Of a DNA stretch of 52,463 nucleotides, positions 25,965 through 34,098 are shown in pieces. Both the position numbers and the translations under genes were made by a program. Under the pieces are notes generated by a model, which had not been told where the DNA came from, searched no databases, and worked only from the letters and a program-made list of their open reading frames with translations. The stretch is from Bacillota bacterium (GTDB lineage Bacteria > Bacillota > Clostridia > Oscillospirales > Oscillospiraceae): contig JAUNCL010000016.1 of assembly GCA_030535235.1 (NCBI GenBank), positions 1-52,463 of the forward strand, in the 5' to 3' direction. Position 1 is the stretch's first letter, and each line of letters starts with the position of its first letter.

Positions 25965-25993
25965 TTGACATTGAAAATCCTCTATGCTATCTT
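25965..25993 (+). promoter_or_regulatory. promoter of asd
   Basis: TTGACA (25965-25970), 17 bp and TATCTT (25988-25993). The 150-nt leader contains TGATGCC-AA-GGCATCA (26029-26044) and a hairpin CTGCTGTT/AACAGCAG near 26082-26104, without U-runs. I see no gene in 25788-26151 and no riboswitch that I know. Confidence 0.65.
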
Positions 25994-26151
25994 AAAGTAA
26001 TACAGATTTAACCCAGCAAAGTGTTTTTTGATGCCAAGGCATCAGATATCTCATTATAGTACAAAAGCCCCTGTCTTTTCAACTGCTGTTTTTCAGAACA
26101 GCAGGATTTCCGGGATGGGAGCAGAAGAAACAATGTCAGGAGGTCCTTCCC

Positions 26152-27237
26152 ATGAAAAAGTACGCTGTCGGTGTGGTTGGCGCCACCGGTATGGTGGGTC
26201 AGCGCTTTGTCACCCTGTTGGAAAACCACCCTTGGTTCCAGTTGACCGTGGTTGCGGCCAGCTCCCGTTCCGCAGGCAAGACCTACCAGGAGGCTGTGGG
26301 CGCCCGCTGGGCCATGACCACCCCCATGCCCCAGGAGGCCAAGAACCTGGTGGTCCTGGACGCAGTGGCCGACAAGGAGAAAATCGCCGCCGCCGTGGAC
26401 TTCATCTTCTGTGCCGTTGACATGAAGAAGGAGGAGATCCGCGCCCTGGAGGAGGCCTATGCCAAGCTGGAGTGCCCTGTGGTCTCCAACAACAGCGCCC
26501 ACCGCTGGACCGACGACGTACCCATGGTTATCCCCGAGGTGAACCCCGAGCACATCAAGGTCATCGACGCCCAGAGAAAGCGCCTGAGAACCCAGCGGGG
26601 CTTCATCGCCGTCAAGTCTAACTGCTCCATCCAGTCCTACGCTCCCGCCCTCCATCCCCTGCGCCCCTTCGGTATTGAGAAGGTCTTGGTCTGCACCTAT
26701 CAGGCCATCTCCGGCGCAGGCAAGACCTTTGAGACCTGGCCCGAGATGGTGGATAACCTGATCCCCTACATCGGCGGCGAGGAGGAGAAGTCCGAGAAGG
26801 AGCCTCTGAAGGTCTGGGGCACCGTGGAAAACGGAAAGATCGTCCCGGCGGAGCACCCCTCCATCACCGCCCAGTGCCTGCGGGTGCCTGTCTCCGACGG
26901 CCACACCGCTGCGGTGTTTGTTACCTTCCAGAACAAGCCCACCGAGGAGGAGATCAAGGCAGCCTGGAAGAACTTCCAGGGCCGTGCCCAGGAGCTGAAC
27001 CTGCCCAGCGCGCCCAAGCAGTTCCTCCAGTATTTCGAGGAGCCCGACCGTCCCCAGGCCAAGCTGGACCGGGATCTGGAGGGTGGCATGGCAGTTACCC
27101 TGGGCCGTCTGCGCCCCGACACCCAGTATGACTACAAGTTCGTGGGTCTGTCCCACAACACCCTGAGGGGCGCCGCAGGCGGCGGGGTCCTGCTGGCTGA
27201 GCTGCTGTGCGCGGAGGGTTACATTCTCCCCCGCTAA
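26152..27237 (+). CDS. asd: aspartate-semialdehyde dehydrogenase
   Basis: 361 residues. Reduces aspartyl phosphate to aspartate semialdehyde with NADPH, at the head of the lysine, threonine and methionine branch. Rossmann motif VGATGMVGQR, catalytic Cys in KSNCSIQ, ISGAGKTF and the C-terminal His region (SVSDGHTAAVF-like: VPVSDGHTA). The longer form with SNCSI is the archaeal/fungal-type subgroup found in many Clostridia. ATG 26152 follows AGGAGG. dapA comes next after a strong terminator. Confidence 0.95.
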   Translation: MKKYAVGVVGATGMVGQRFVTLLENHPWFQLTVVAASSRSAGKTYQEAVGARWAMTTPMPQEAKNLVVLDAVADKEKIAAAVDFIFCAVDMKKEEIRALEEAYAKLECPVVSNNSAHRWTDDVPMVIPEVNPEHIKVIDAQRKRLRTQRGFIAVKSNCSIQSYAPALHPLRPFGIEKVLVCTYQAISGAGKTFETWPEMVDNLIPYIGGEEEKSEKEPLKVWGTVENGKIVPAEHPSITAQCLRVPVSDGHTAAVFVTFQNKPTEEEIKAAWKNFQGRAQELNLPSAPKQFLQYFEEPDRPQAKLDRDLEGGMAVTLGRLRPDTQYDYKFVGLSHNTLRGAAGGGVLLAELLCAEGYILPR

Positions 27238-27255
27238 CATTACATTCCATGACGC

Positions 27256-27317
27256 GGCCCCTGGCCGATTTCTGTTACGAAGGATCTCGTATCAGAAATC
27301 GGCCAGGGGCCTTTTTT
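27256..27317 (+). terminator. strong terminator between asd and dapA
   Basis: A 19-bp perfect stem running from GGCCCCTGGCC (27256 on) to GGCCAGGGGCC (ending 27312), then TTTTTT. dapA starts 25 bp later, so dapA depends on read-through or on a promoter within the hairpin loop. Confidence 0.9.
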
Positions 27318-27341
27318 CTATCGTGCATGAAAGGAGTCTGT

Positions 27342-28232
27342 ATGAAATCTCCCGTTTTTACCGGAACCTGCACTGCCCTGATCACGCCCTTTCGGGACTC
27401 GGGTTCCATTGACTACGCAAGATTCGCCCAGCAGATCGACTGGCAGCTGGAGGCAGGCATCGACGCCCTGTGTGTCTGCGGCACCACCGGCGAGAGCTCT
27501 GCCCTCAGCGTCCAGGAGCACGTTCAACTGGTGGATTACTGTGTGTCCCATGTGGCGGGCCGATGTCCGGTGATCGCCGGGTCGGGCAGCAACGACACAG
27601 CCGCCGCCCTCTACCTCTGCCAGTGTGCCCAGGAATCCGGAGCGGATGCTCTTCTCCTTGTGACCCCCTATTACAACAAGACCACCCAGACCGGCTTGAT
27701 CCGCCACTATGAATATCTGGCCGACCGGACCGAACTGCCTATCATCCTCTACAACGTACCCTCCCGCACCGGCCTGTCCTTTACCCCGGAAACCTACCGT
27801 GTCCTGAGCCGGCACCCCAACATCAACGGGATCAAGGAGGCTTCGGGAGACTTCTCCCTGCTGGCGGAGACCATGGCCCTGTGCGGGGAGGACCTGAACA
27901 TCTGGTCGGGAAACGACGATCACACGGTACCTATGATGGCCATGGGGGCCAAAGGGCTCATTTCCGTGGTGTCCAACCTGGCGCCGGGACCCATGACGGA
28001 GCTGACCCACAGTTCTCTGCGAGGCGATGCAGAACAGGCCCGGCAGCTTCAGCTTGCCTACACCCCGCTGATTAGGGCCCTCTTCTCTCAGGTCAATCCC
28101 ATCCCCGTCAAGGCCGCCATGCGGGAAGCGGGGCTGGACAGCGGGACCCTTCGTCTCCCCCTGTTTCCCATGGACCCGGGGCCTCTGCACGAGCTGCGGG
28201 AGGTTATGAGAGAGATGGGGCTCCTCCACTAA
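27342..28232 (+). CDS. dapA: 4-hydroxy-tetrahydrodipicolinate synthase
   Basis: 296 residues. Condenses aspartate semialdehyde with pyruvate, first step to lysine and meso-diaminopimelate (and dipicolinate in spores). A TIM barrel with CGTTGESSAL, the YYNKTTQ region, Tyr in YNVPSRTG and the Schiff-base Lys in GIKEASGD. ATG 27342 with AAGGAG upstream gives MKSPVFTGTCTALITPF, the family start. Uses the product of asd next door. Its 3' end overlaps the convergent membrane protein gene by 29 bp. Confidence 0.96.
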   Translation: MKSPVFTGTCTALITPFRDSGSIDYARFAQQIDWQLEAGIDALCVCGTTGESSALSVQEHVQLVDYCVSHVAGRCPVIAGSGSNDTAAALYLCQCAQESGADALLLVTPYYNKTTQTGLIRHYEYLADRTELPIILYNVPSRTGLSFTPETYRVLSRHPNINGIKEASGDFSLLAETMALCGEDLNIWSGNDDHTVPMMAMGAKGLISVVSNLAPGPMTELTHSSLRGDAEQARQLQLAYTPLIRALFSQVNPIPVKAAMREAGLDSGTLRLPLFPMDPGPLHELREVMREMGLLH

Positions 28233-28752
28233 GGGCGGCCTTGCGAAGCCCAAGGAGGACCACCCAGATCCAGGCCGCCACCACCAGGGAAACCACGGCC
28301 AGGCCAATGCCGCAGGCAACGTAGGTCTCCCACGGGACGGGCAGCGCAATCACTGTGGTGAGCACCGCCTGGACCGTTCGCAAGTGCAGAATCTTCTTTT
28401 CCTGGGGATAGCCGCCCAAACGGGCGGCTTCCGCCAGGTTGGTCAGAAGCTGGAAGTGGAAATACAGGGAAAGGACTGCCACCACCACGGTGAGAAGATA
28501 CCACTGGATGGGGCGCCCCATAGCGGTCAGCAGCCAGTTGAGAAGATGGAAAAGGCCAATCAAAATGCCCAAGGGTCGCAGGAGCCTGGCAGAGGGGACA
28601 ACCTCCGCCAGCAAGGGCAGCGCCTTTACCACCAGAACAAAGCAGACCCAGTCGGGCAGGATATCCAGGGAACCCAGGTTGACGTTGATGTAGAGAAAGA
28701 GGTAGCCCCAGGCGATGGATCCCAGTGCGGAAGCCAGGCTCTTATGGTTCAT
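28204..28752 (-). CDS. membrane protein of unknown function
   Basis: 182 residues with about five membrane helices (for example WGYLFLYINVNL, LGILIGLFHLLNWLL, WYLLTVVVAVLSLYF, TYVACGIGLAVVSLVVAAWIWVVLL). I do not recognise a family. Its start overlaps the stop of the M56 gene by 11 bp and a GGTGAGGG site precedes it, so it is the third gene of the blaI-M56 operon and may be part of the response or sensing. Confidence 0.75.
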   Translation of the reverse strand: MNHKSLASALGSIAWGYLFLYINVNLGSLDILPDWVCFVLVVKALPLLAEVVPSARLLRPLGILIGLFHLLNWLLTAMGRPIQWYLLTVVVAVLSLYFHFQLLTNLAEAARLGGYPQEKKILHLRTVQAVLTTVIALPVPWETYVACGIGLAVVSLVVAAWIWVVLLGLRKAALSGGAPSLS

Positions 28753-30802
28753 TTTCCCTCACCTCCAGCATAAGGTTCTCCCGAAGCTCGCCGTTCCACC
28801 AGACCTGGGCCGCATAACCCACCGGCAGCTGCACGGAGTCTGTCGTGCTCCCGCCGCTCACGACAAGTGTTCCGTCCCAGTCTGTTTCATAGGGCCGATA
28901 TGTCCAGTAAACGCCAAGATCTCCGTTGGAACCACCGCCCCATTCGGAGCCAGACATAGATTCCAAAACATTCGGAATCTCCGGCAGACTCCCATCCTCG
29001 TTGCATAAGGCAATCAGGAACCCCAGATTTTTGGTGGACTGCTCCTCAATGATCTTTTCGTCAAAGACATAGGTTGCCCTATAGTTTTCCCAGGCATAGG
29101 CAAACGCTGCGTCAGGATCGGGAATCCGACGAGCAGTCGGTCCCCCAAAGAATTCTGTGTTGTCGGTTGGCTCGATACGCTCAATGACATGAACCGTTTG
29201 GAATTGCGCTGTCGCCTTTCCATACCGGCCCTGTGCTTCATAGGTTTCGAGGGAAGGGAGCAGCCAGCTTCCATACAGAATATCGGATGTGATTTCGTGG
29301 GGATTATGGTAAATTGCCCGTTCCCCGGTTTCCTCCACCACAAAGCCCTCTTCCCGAAATACCCGCAGAGGAATGGCCAGGATCCCGCCGGTAAGCGTAT
29401 CGTTGTAATAACAATCAAAGACCACCTCCAACGGGATCGCAAGCAGACCGGTCAAACTCCCGTCCTCCTGCTCCTGCAGGTTATAGACGACACAGTACGA
29501 ATGGCTTGCGGAATCTATGTTGAATTCCACCGGCTGCCGAATGGCGTCGGGAGAGGGCGTCCCATCGTTCAGCGCGGGGTAAATCGTCCATTCCTGATTC
29601 TCTGCAAAGAGACCGTGGGAACTTGTTTCATGATTTTGAAGTGCAATTTGTATCCGCTCCCGCTCTGCCGCCGGAGAAACCGACAACAGCCAGATGGCCT
29701 CCTGATGGACCAGCCCTTTGGCATAGGTTTCGATGGCTCCGGCCGGGGTGGTGCTGGGAGTAAGATGGGCCGTGGAGATGGCTTTGGCCAGGGCCAGCGG
29801 CGAGGAAAGGGAGCTGGTTTCCTCCAGGCTTTTTCCCACCGTTCCCACCAGGCACCCACACATCAGAATGACCGTCACGCACACCGAGGCCAGGGCCATG
29901 CCCTTGGGATACTGTTTGAACCGGACGATGGCCTCGATACGCCGGGTGATGTTTTTTCCACCGTTGGAAATGGAGGTGGTCCCGGGGGCGCGGGCATACC
30001 GGTCGTTGGCCATGGCGAGAAGGGCTTTTCCGTAGTTCCGTCGCGCCTCCCCCTCCAGCCGTTCCAGCACCCGCTGGTCGCAGAGGGACTCCATATCGTT
30101 GCCAATTCGGTTCATCAGATACCAGACAAAGGGATTGCACCAATGGAGCGCCCGACAGAAACACCAGAACAGATTTTGCAGGGCGTCCCGGTGCTTGATG
30201 TGCAGCAGTTCATGGAGGATCACAGGATCGTCCAGGGTTCCCTGCGAGGGCACCGCCAAAACCGGCCGGAACACCCCAAAGACCATGGGAGACGGCAGAC
30301 CAGGAATTACAACGGCCCGGCAGGTGTCCAGCCGGTAGGTCTCCCCTACCCTTTCGATCTGCGCCTGCAGTTCGTCAGGGGCCTGTGTTCCTCTCATAAC
30401 CAACCGCCGCAGGTGGAGATAGGAAAGCAAATACCAAACCAGCGTAACCAGCACCCCTACGGCATAGAGCAGAAACAGCCAGTCGGTGATGCTCGTCGGC
30501 CTGGCGGCGATGAGCGGGATCGGAGCCGTCACATCCACCGGACCATAGAGGTCAGCATAGGAGGACGTCAAGTGGGACTCCACCAACAGCTTGGCTGTCT
30601 CCACCCACAGGGGCAGGGGCAGCAGAACGTACTTACCCATCGTCTGAACCGGAACCAGGACCCGCAGGGCCAGCACGGACCACACGCCATACTGCCACCG
30701 GGGCGTCAGCTTATCCCGAAGCATCCACTTTACCAGAAGCAGAAGAGCACCCACCAGGGAGATATACAGGGTTTGCAGCAAAAATCCCCAGAGATCGGTC
30801 AT
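28742..30802 (-). CDS. M56-family (BlaR1/MecR1-like) membrane metalloprotease sensor
   Basis: 686 residues. The N-terminal membrane part (helices near 8-25, 35-50, 105-125 and 300-320) encloses the zinc protease site HELLHIKH (about residue 205). BlaR1-type proteins sense a wall signal outside and cut or trigger loss of the BlaI repressor. The outside C-terminal region (about 330-686) is not a penicillin-binding domain that I can recognise (no SxxK/KTG context seen), so the signal is probably not a beta-lactam. The start is one base after the stop of the blaI-like gene. Confidence 0.88.
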   Translation of the reverse strand: MTDLWGFLLQTLYISLVGALLLLVKWMLRDKLTPRWQYGVWSVLALRVLVPVQTMGKYVLLPLPLWVETAKLLVESHLTSSYADLYGPVDVTAPIPLIAARPTSITDWLFLLYAVGVLVTLVWYLLSYLHLRRLVMRGTQAPDELQAQIERVGETYRLDTCRAVVIPGLPSPMVFGVFRPVLAVPSQGTLDDPVILHELLHIKHRDALQNLFWCFCRALHWCNPFVWYLMNRIGNDMESLCDQRVLERLEGEARRNYGKALLAMANDRYARAPGTTSISNGGKNITRRIEAIVRFKQYPKGMALASVCVTVILMCGCLVGTVGKSLEETSSLSSPLALAKAISTAHLTPSTTPAGAIETYAKGLVHQEAIWLLSVSPAAERERIQIALQNHETSSHGLFAENQEWTIYPALNDGTPSPDAIRQPVEFNIDSASHSYCVVYNLQEQEDGSLTGLLAIPLEVVFDCYYNDTLTGGILAIPLRVFREEGFVVEETGERAIYHNPHEITSDILYGSWLLPSLETYEAQGRYGKATAQFQTVHVIERIEPTDNTEFFGGPTARRIPDPDAAFAYAWENYRATYVFDEKIIEEQSTKNLGFLIALCNEDGSLPEIPNVLESMSGSEWGGGSNGDLGVYWTYRPYETDWDGTLVVSGGSTTDSVQLPVGYAAQVWWNGELRENLMLEVRENEP

Positions 30803-30803
30803 G

Positions 30804-31169
30804 TCACACCTCCATGTCGTCCAGCAGCTTTCTCAGCCGGTCCCGCTCCTCGGCGGTGATACGGGATTCCTTCAAAAACGCAGCGATCAGATCGCCGGCG
30901 GCACCGCCATAGACCTTGTCCAGCAGTTGGCTTCTCTCCTGACGGGCGCAGTCCTCCCGGCTCACCGCGGCGGAATAGCGGTGGGGCTCGGTCTCCCGAT
31001 GGATCGTCACCAGCCCCTTCCCCTCCATCCGGGTCAGGTAGGTGTGGACGGTGTTCCGCCGCCAGTGGAGGGTGGGCTCCAGGGCGGATACCACCTCCCC
31101 CAGGGCAAAGGACGTCCCGCCCCAGAGCACCTGCAGCACCGACCACTCCCCTTCGGTCAGCTTTACCAT
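30804..31169 (-). CDS. BlaI/MecI/CopY-family repressor
   Basis: 121 residues: winged helix (LTEGEWSVLQVLWG, WRRNTVHTYLTRMEGKGL) and a C-terminal dimerisation helix. These repressors bind TACA-N2-TGTA boxes and are inactivated by the partner M56 protease. Both its own promoter and the space before its ribosome site carry such boxes (31183-31227), so it represses its own operon. Start ATG 31169 follows AGGAGGTG. Confidence 0.92.
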   Translation of the reverse strand: MVKLTEGEWSVLQVLWGGTSFALGEVVSALEPTLHWRRNTVHTYLTRMEGKGLVTIHRETEPHRYSAAVSREDCARQERSQLLDKVYGGAAGDLIAAFLKESRITAEERDRLRKLLDDMEV

Positions 31170-31182
31170 AGCGTTTCACCTC

Positions 31183-31238
31183 CTACAGTTGTAGAACTAT
31201 CATGCGTCTATTGTACTACACCTGTAGAACTCCGTCAA
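31183..31238 (-). promoter_or_regulatory. BlaI-type promoter with two operators
   Basis: On the minus strand TTGACG (31233-31238), 17 bp and TACAAT (31210-31215). Box CTACACCTGTAG (31216-31227) fills the spacer and box CTACAGTTGTAG (31183-31194) lies downstream of the start point; centres are 33 bp apart, about three helical turns, so two dimers can sit on one face. Confidence 0.88.
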
Positions 31239-31256
31239 CCCTTTCCTGCCAGGCAG

Positions 31257-31300
31257 ACAAAAAACCACGCAGGGTGCCCCAAGGGACATCTCGCGTGGTT
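31257..31300 (-). terminator. terminator after the NhaC-type gene
   Basis: On the minus strand AAACCACGC pairs with GCGTGGTTT around a GGGCACCCT-containing loop, followed by a T-run (complement of 31257-31262). Confidence 0.75.
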
Positions 31301-31311
31301 TCATGTCAGAT

Positions 31312-32670
31312 TCAACCGATCAGAAAGCCGGCTCCCAGGTAGAGCAAGGCGCTGAGGACCACAGGAACCATCAGCAGAGGGGTAGCGGTCTGGGCGTACC
31401 GGACGTTTTCAATTTGGGTGGCTGAGCAGGCCAGGGTAGCTTCCGAGCCGAAAAAGCAGAGGTGGGAGGCCGCCGCCGTGGCGGAAATGATGGCCCCCGC
31501 CGTCAGCAGCAGGTTGCCCCCCAGCGCCTGGGCAATGGGGATGATGACCGGAAAGGAGATGGCACAGATCCCCCAGAAATTACCGGCAGCCACCCCCAGG
31601 GCAGTGACCAGCAGGAAGGCCGCCGCCGGAAGAAGCGCAGGGGCCATAGCCGCCTTGGCCGCGCCGATGACATACTCCGGCATACCCAGCAGGCTGTTGA
31701 TATCCCGCAGGATAAAGGCACTGGTGACGATCATGAGGACGCCGATCATATCCTTAAAACCGGAGACCACATGGTCCAGATACTGGTTCATCGTCATGAG
31801 CCGTTGGGGCAGGTAGAGCAGAGCGCAGAAGACCAGGCAGGCAAGGGTGCCATAGAGGATCTCCCCGGTAACTACGGTAATGCCGGTGACCAGAAGCACG
31901 GGCACCAGGAAGTTCAGGGCCTTCCCCTTCTTCTCTTCCTCATTCGTCCCATCCTCCAGGCTGTCCCCCTGCCGGGCCAGGGCGTAGGCCTTTTTCATGG
32001 GACCGAACTTCGGCAGCACCCCCACGGAAAAGAGGAACCCACACAGCAGGGTCATCAGGGGATAGAACATCATGGGCAGGGTCTGCAGAAAGGTCGCCAC
32101 CCCCTCCTCTGCGGGGCAGACACCGGCCGAAACCAGCTGACTGACCATGAACACCCCCCAGGTGGAGATGGGTACGATGACGCACACGGAGGAGGCGGTG
32201 CAGTTGCTGAGAAAGGCCAGCATTTCCCGGGGAATCCCGAATCGGTCGGTGGCCTTGCGCATGGCGGCCCCCACTGAGAGGATGGAGAGCCAGTCGTCGA
32301 TAAAGACGATCACGCCCAGAAGCCATGCGCCAAAAAGGGTCCGCTTTTCGTTGGTGCAGATCCTGGACGCAATGGAGGTAAAGCCAAAGATGCCGCCGGA
32401 GGCCTCAAAGAGAGCCACCAGACTGCCGAAAAAGCCGCAGACCAGCACCAGCCAGATCCACAGCTCACTGCCCATGACGCCGTAGACCACGTCGATCAAA
32501 GGCTTTGCAAAGCCTTTCCCGTGGAGCATAACAGCCCCCACCACAGCCCCTGCCAACAGGGATGCCGCTGTGCGCCGGGTAACAAACACCAAGACAATGA
32601 CCACTGCCACAGGCAGCAAGCTGAGGATGCCGTAATGTTCCATTCTTTCACCCACCTTTTCTTCGGTCAT
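31312..32670 (-). CDS. NhaC-type Na+/H+ antiporter family protein
   Basis: 452 residues with about 11-12 membrane helices. Segments such as FIDDWLSILSVGAAMR and GNFWGICAISFPVIIPIAQAL are typical of the NhaC family, whose members exchange Na+ for H+ or carry organic anions or amino acids. Substrate is uncertain. I take ATG 32670 (MTEEKVGE) because GGAGGG lies six bases upstream; ATG 32643 is an alternative with a weaker site. A single gene, in a region bounded by a terminator and a divergent regulator gene. Confidence 0.88.
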   Translation of the reverse strand: MTEEKVGERMEHYGILSLLPVAVVIVLVFVTRRTAASLLAGAVVGAVMLHGKGFAKPLIDVVYGVMGSELWIWLVLVCGFFGSLVALFEASGGIFGFTSIASRICTNEKRTLFGAWLLGVIVFIDDWLSILSVGAAMRKATDRFGIPREMLAFLSNCTASSVCVIVPISTWGVFMVSQLVSAGVCPAEEGVATFLQTLPMMFYPLMTLLCGFLFSVGVLPKFGPMKKAYALARQGDSLEDGTNEEEKKGKALNFLVPVLLVTGITVVTGEILYGTLACLVFCALLYLPQRLMTMNQYLDHVVSGFKDMIGVLMIVTSAFILRDINSLLGMPEYVIGAAKAAMAPALLPAAAFLLVTALGVAAGNFWGICAISFPVIIPIAQALGGNLLLTAGAIISATAAASHLCFFGSEATLACSATQIENVRYAQTATPLLMVPVVLSALLYLGAGFLIG

Positions 32671-32805
32671 AAGCTGCCCTCCATGGGATACCATTATGAT
32701 AAAGCACAATCCTGCTTTTCGCAAGAGGAAGTGGAGATTGCTTGTCTGTCCTGCCTACTCTGCAATGATATGTGCAGACATAGCCAACAATGGCAGAGAA
32801 AAGCA

Positions 32806-32838
32806 TTGAATTTCCTATTAAACATGTGGTATAATAGG
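32806..32838 (+). promoter_or_regulatory. promoter and inverted repeat of the Rrf2-family gene
   Basis: TTGAAT (32806-32811), 18 bp and TATAAT (32830-32835). Perfect arms CCTATTA (32814-32820) and TAATAGG (32832-32838), 11 bp apart, cover the spacer and the -10. This is a natural site for autorepression by the Rrf2 protein. Confidence 0.7.
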
Positions 32839-32860
32839 TTTAAAAAGGAGGAAGCTTGCC

Positions 32861-33292
32861 ATGTTAGTTTCTACGAAAGGGAGATATGCTCTGCGCGTCA
32901 TGATCGACCTGGCAGAGCATCAAGCCAAGGGGTATATCCCCCTGAAGGAGGTCGCGCAGCGGCAGGACATCTCGGAAAAATATCTGGAGAGCATCATCAA
33001 CCTTCTGGTCAAAGCCAATGTTCTGCGGGGTCTGCGGGGTAAGGGCGGCGGCTATAAGCTGACCAAATCTCCCGACCTGTACACCGTCGGCAGCATTCTG
33101 CGTCTGACGGAAACCACCTTGGCGCCGGTAGCCTGCATTGACCAGGGGCCGGAGTTCTGCCCACGTATGGGGGACTGCCCTACCCTCTCCATGTGGCAGG
33201 GACTGGCCAAAGTTATCAACGAATATCTGGACGGCATCACCATTGCGGATTTGATGAAATCCGATGCGCCAGGCGACTATTATGTTATTTGA
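32861..33292 (+). CDS. Rrf2-family (IscR-like) transcriptional regulator
   Basis: 143 residues. Winged helix with MLVSTKGRYALRVMIDLA start and SEKYLESIINLLVKANVL recognition region, then three cysteines (VACIDQGPEFCPRMGDCPT, about residues 88-104) in the spacing that binds [2Fe-2S] in IscR. It probably reports iron-sulfur or redox state. No isc or suf genes follow, so the targets other than its own promoter are elsewhere. Terminator directly after. ATG 32861 has AAGGAGG upstream. Confidence 0.92.
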   Translation: MLVSTKGRYALRVMIDLAEHQAKGYIPLKEVAQRQDISEKYLESIINLLVKANVLRGLRGKGGGYKLTKSPDLYTVGSILRLTETTLAPVACIDQGPEFCPRMGDCPTLSMWQGLAKVINEYLDGITIADLMKSDAPGDYYVI

Positions 33293-33314
33293 TCCTTGCG
33301 CTGAATTGATAAAA

Positions 33315-33362
33315 CAGCGGACGCACGACCCGGAACCGGATGTGCGTCCGCTGGTTTTGCTT
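33315..33362 (+). terminator. terminator after the Rrf2-family gene
   Basis: CAGCGGACGCAC pairs perfectly with GTGCGTCCGCTG, then GTTTTGCTTT. Confidence 0.85.
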
Positions 33363-33505
33363 TATTCGGTTTCAATCAGATTCTTTAGAAGTCTGACCAC
33401 CTGATCCAGATCTGTGGGTTTAACCACGTGGGCATTCATCCCGGACGTCAGGGTAGCCGTATAGGACGGATCTCTCCTGCCCCCGCAGCGCTTGGTATCG
33501 AGGAA
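33362..33505 (-). pseudogene. remnant of a response-regulator receiver domain
   Basis: On the minus strand a frame ending at TAA 33362 reads SGMNAHVVKPTDLDQVV then RLLKNLIETE: the last strand and helix of a receiver domain with its conserved Lys (VKP), as in hybrid kinases. Upstream the frame degenerates (GGRRDPSYTATLTSG) without the phospho-Asp, and there is no start. It follows the Hpt gene directly, so it looks like a deleted receiver gene of the same phosphorelay. Confidence 0.6.
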
Positions 33506-33509
33506 CTCC

Positions 33510-33875
33510 TCACTTCTCGCTCAGATAGGCACGAATCGCTCCGGTGGTCACGTCATAGTCCTGCTTCACGTCCTCCAGCAGGGCGACGGAGGCCTCTGGG
33601 ATGGGCCCGCTCTTTTCGCGCAGCGCCTCGGTCAGAAGGCTGGCAGAGTGCATCAGCCGGGTGAAGCCCAGGTTGCCCGCCACACCCTTCAGGGTGTGGG
33701 CAGCTCGGAAGCTCTCCTCGCAGTTTCCCGCCGCGAAAGCGGCGCAGAGCTGGGAATAGCTGTCATCCTGCAAAAACTTCCCAATAAACTTCTCGATCAT
33801 TTTCTGGGTGGGGAGCCGTTTGCTCACATCCTGATAGTCGCCGCCCAGGGCTTCATAACACGCTTCGATTCTCAT
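33510..33875 (-). CDS. histidine phosphotransfer (Hpt) domain protein
   Basis: 121 residues, a four-helix Hpt module with the phospho-accepting His in AAHTLKGVAGNLGF. It would relay phosphate between receivers, but the only receiver nearby is the remnant just downstream. ATG 33875 follows GGGAGG; an upstream TTG would overlap that site. Probably an orphan of a broken sensory system. No gene is visible in 33876-34059. Confidence 0.85.
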   Translation of the reverse strand: MRIEACYEALGGDYQDVSKRLPTQKMIEKFIGKFLQDDSYSQLCAAFAAGNCEESFRAAHTLKGVAGNLGFTRLMHSASLLTEALREKSGPIPEASVALLEDVKQDYDVTTGAIRAYLSEK

Positions 33876-34059
33876 ACTGTTTCCTCCCAATCTTTTCTTT
33901 TGCTTTTCATATACAGTTCAGGACCGATATGTTGTCCTGGGTGATATCACTCTCGACATTTATCCTGTCACACACTATAATCCATGATATTTTACCTCTT
34001 TATTCGATGCAATTCAATCTTTTCTTTCTTTTTTATCCATATTGCAAGGTAAGGAAGCA

Positions 34060-34091
34060 CAAGAGCCTTCCAAGAAACAGGAAGGTTCTTG
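34060..34091 (-). terminator. hairpin ending the minor pilin operon
   Basis: CAAGAGCCTTCC (34060-34071) pairs with GGAAGGTTCTTG (34080-34091), one wobble pair, 7 bp beyond the last pilin gene. The following bases are only moderately U-rich. Confidence 0.55.
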
Positions 34092-34098
34092 TCTGGTG

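Noticed and set aside
32861-33292. isc/suf operon behind the Rrf2 regulator
   Set aside because: The gene is followed by a terminator and unrelated genes.
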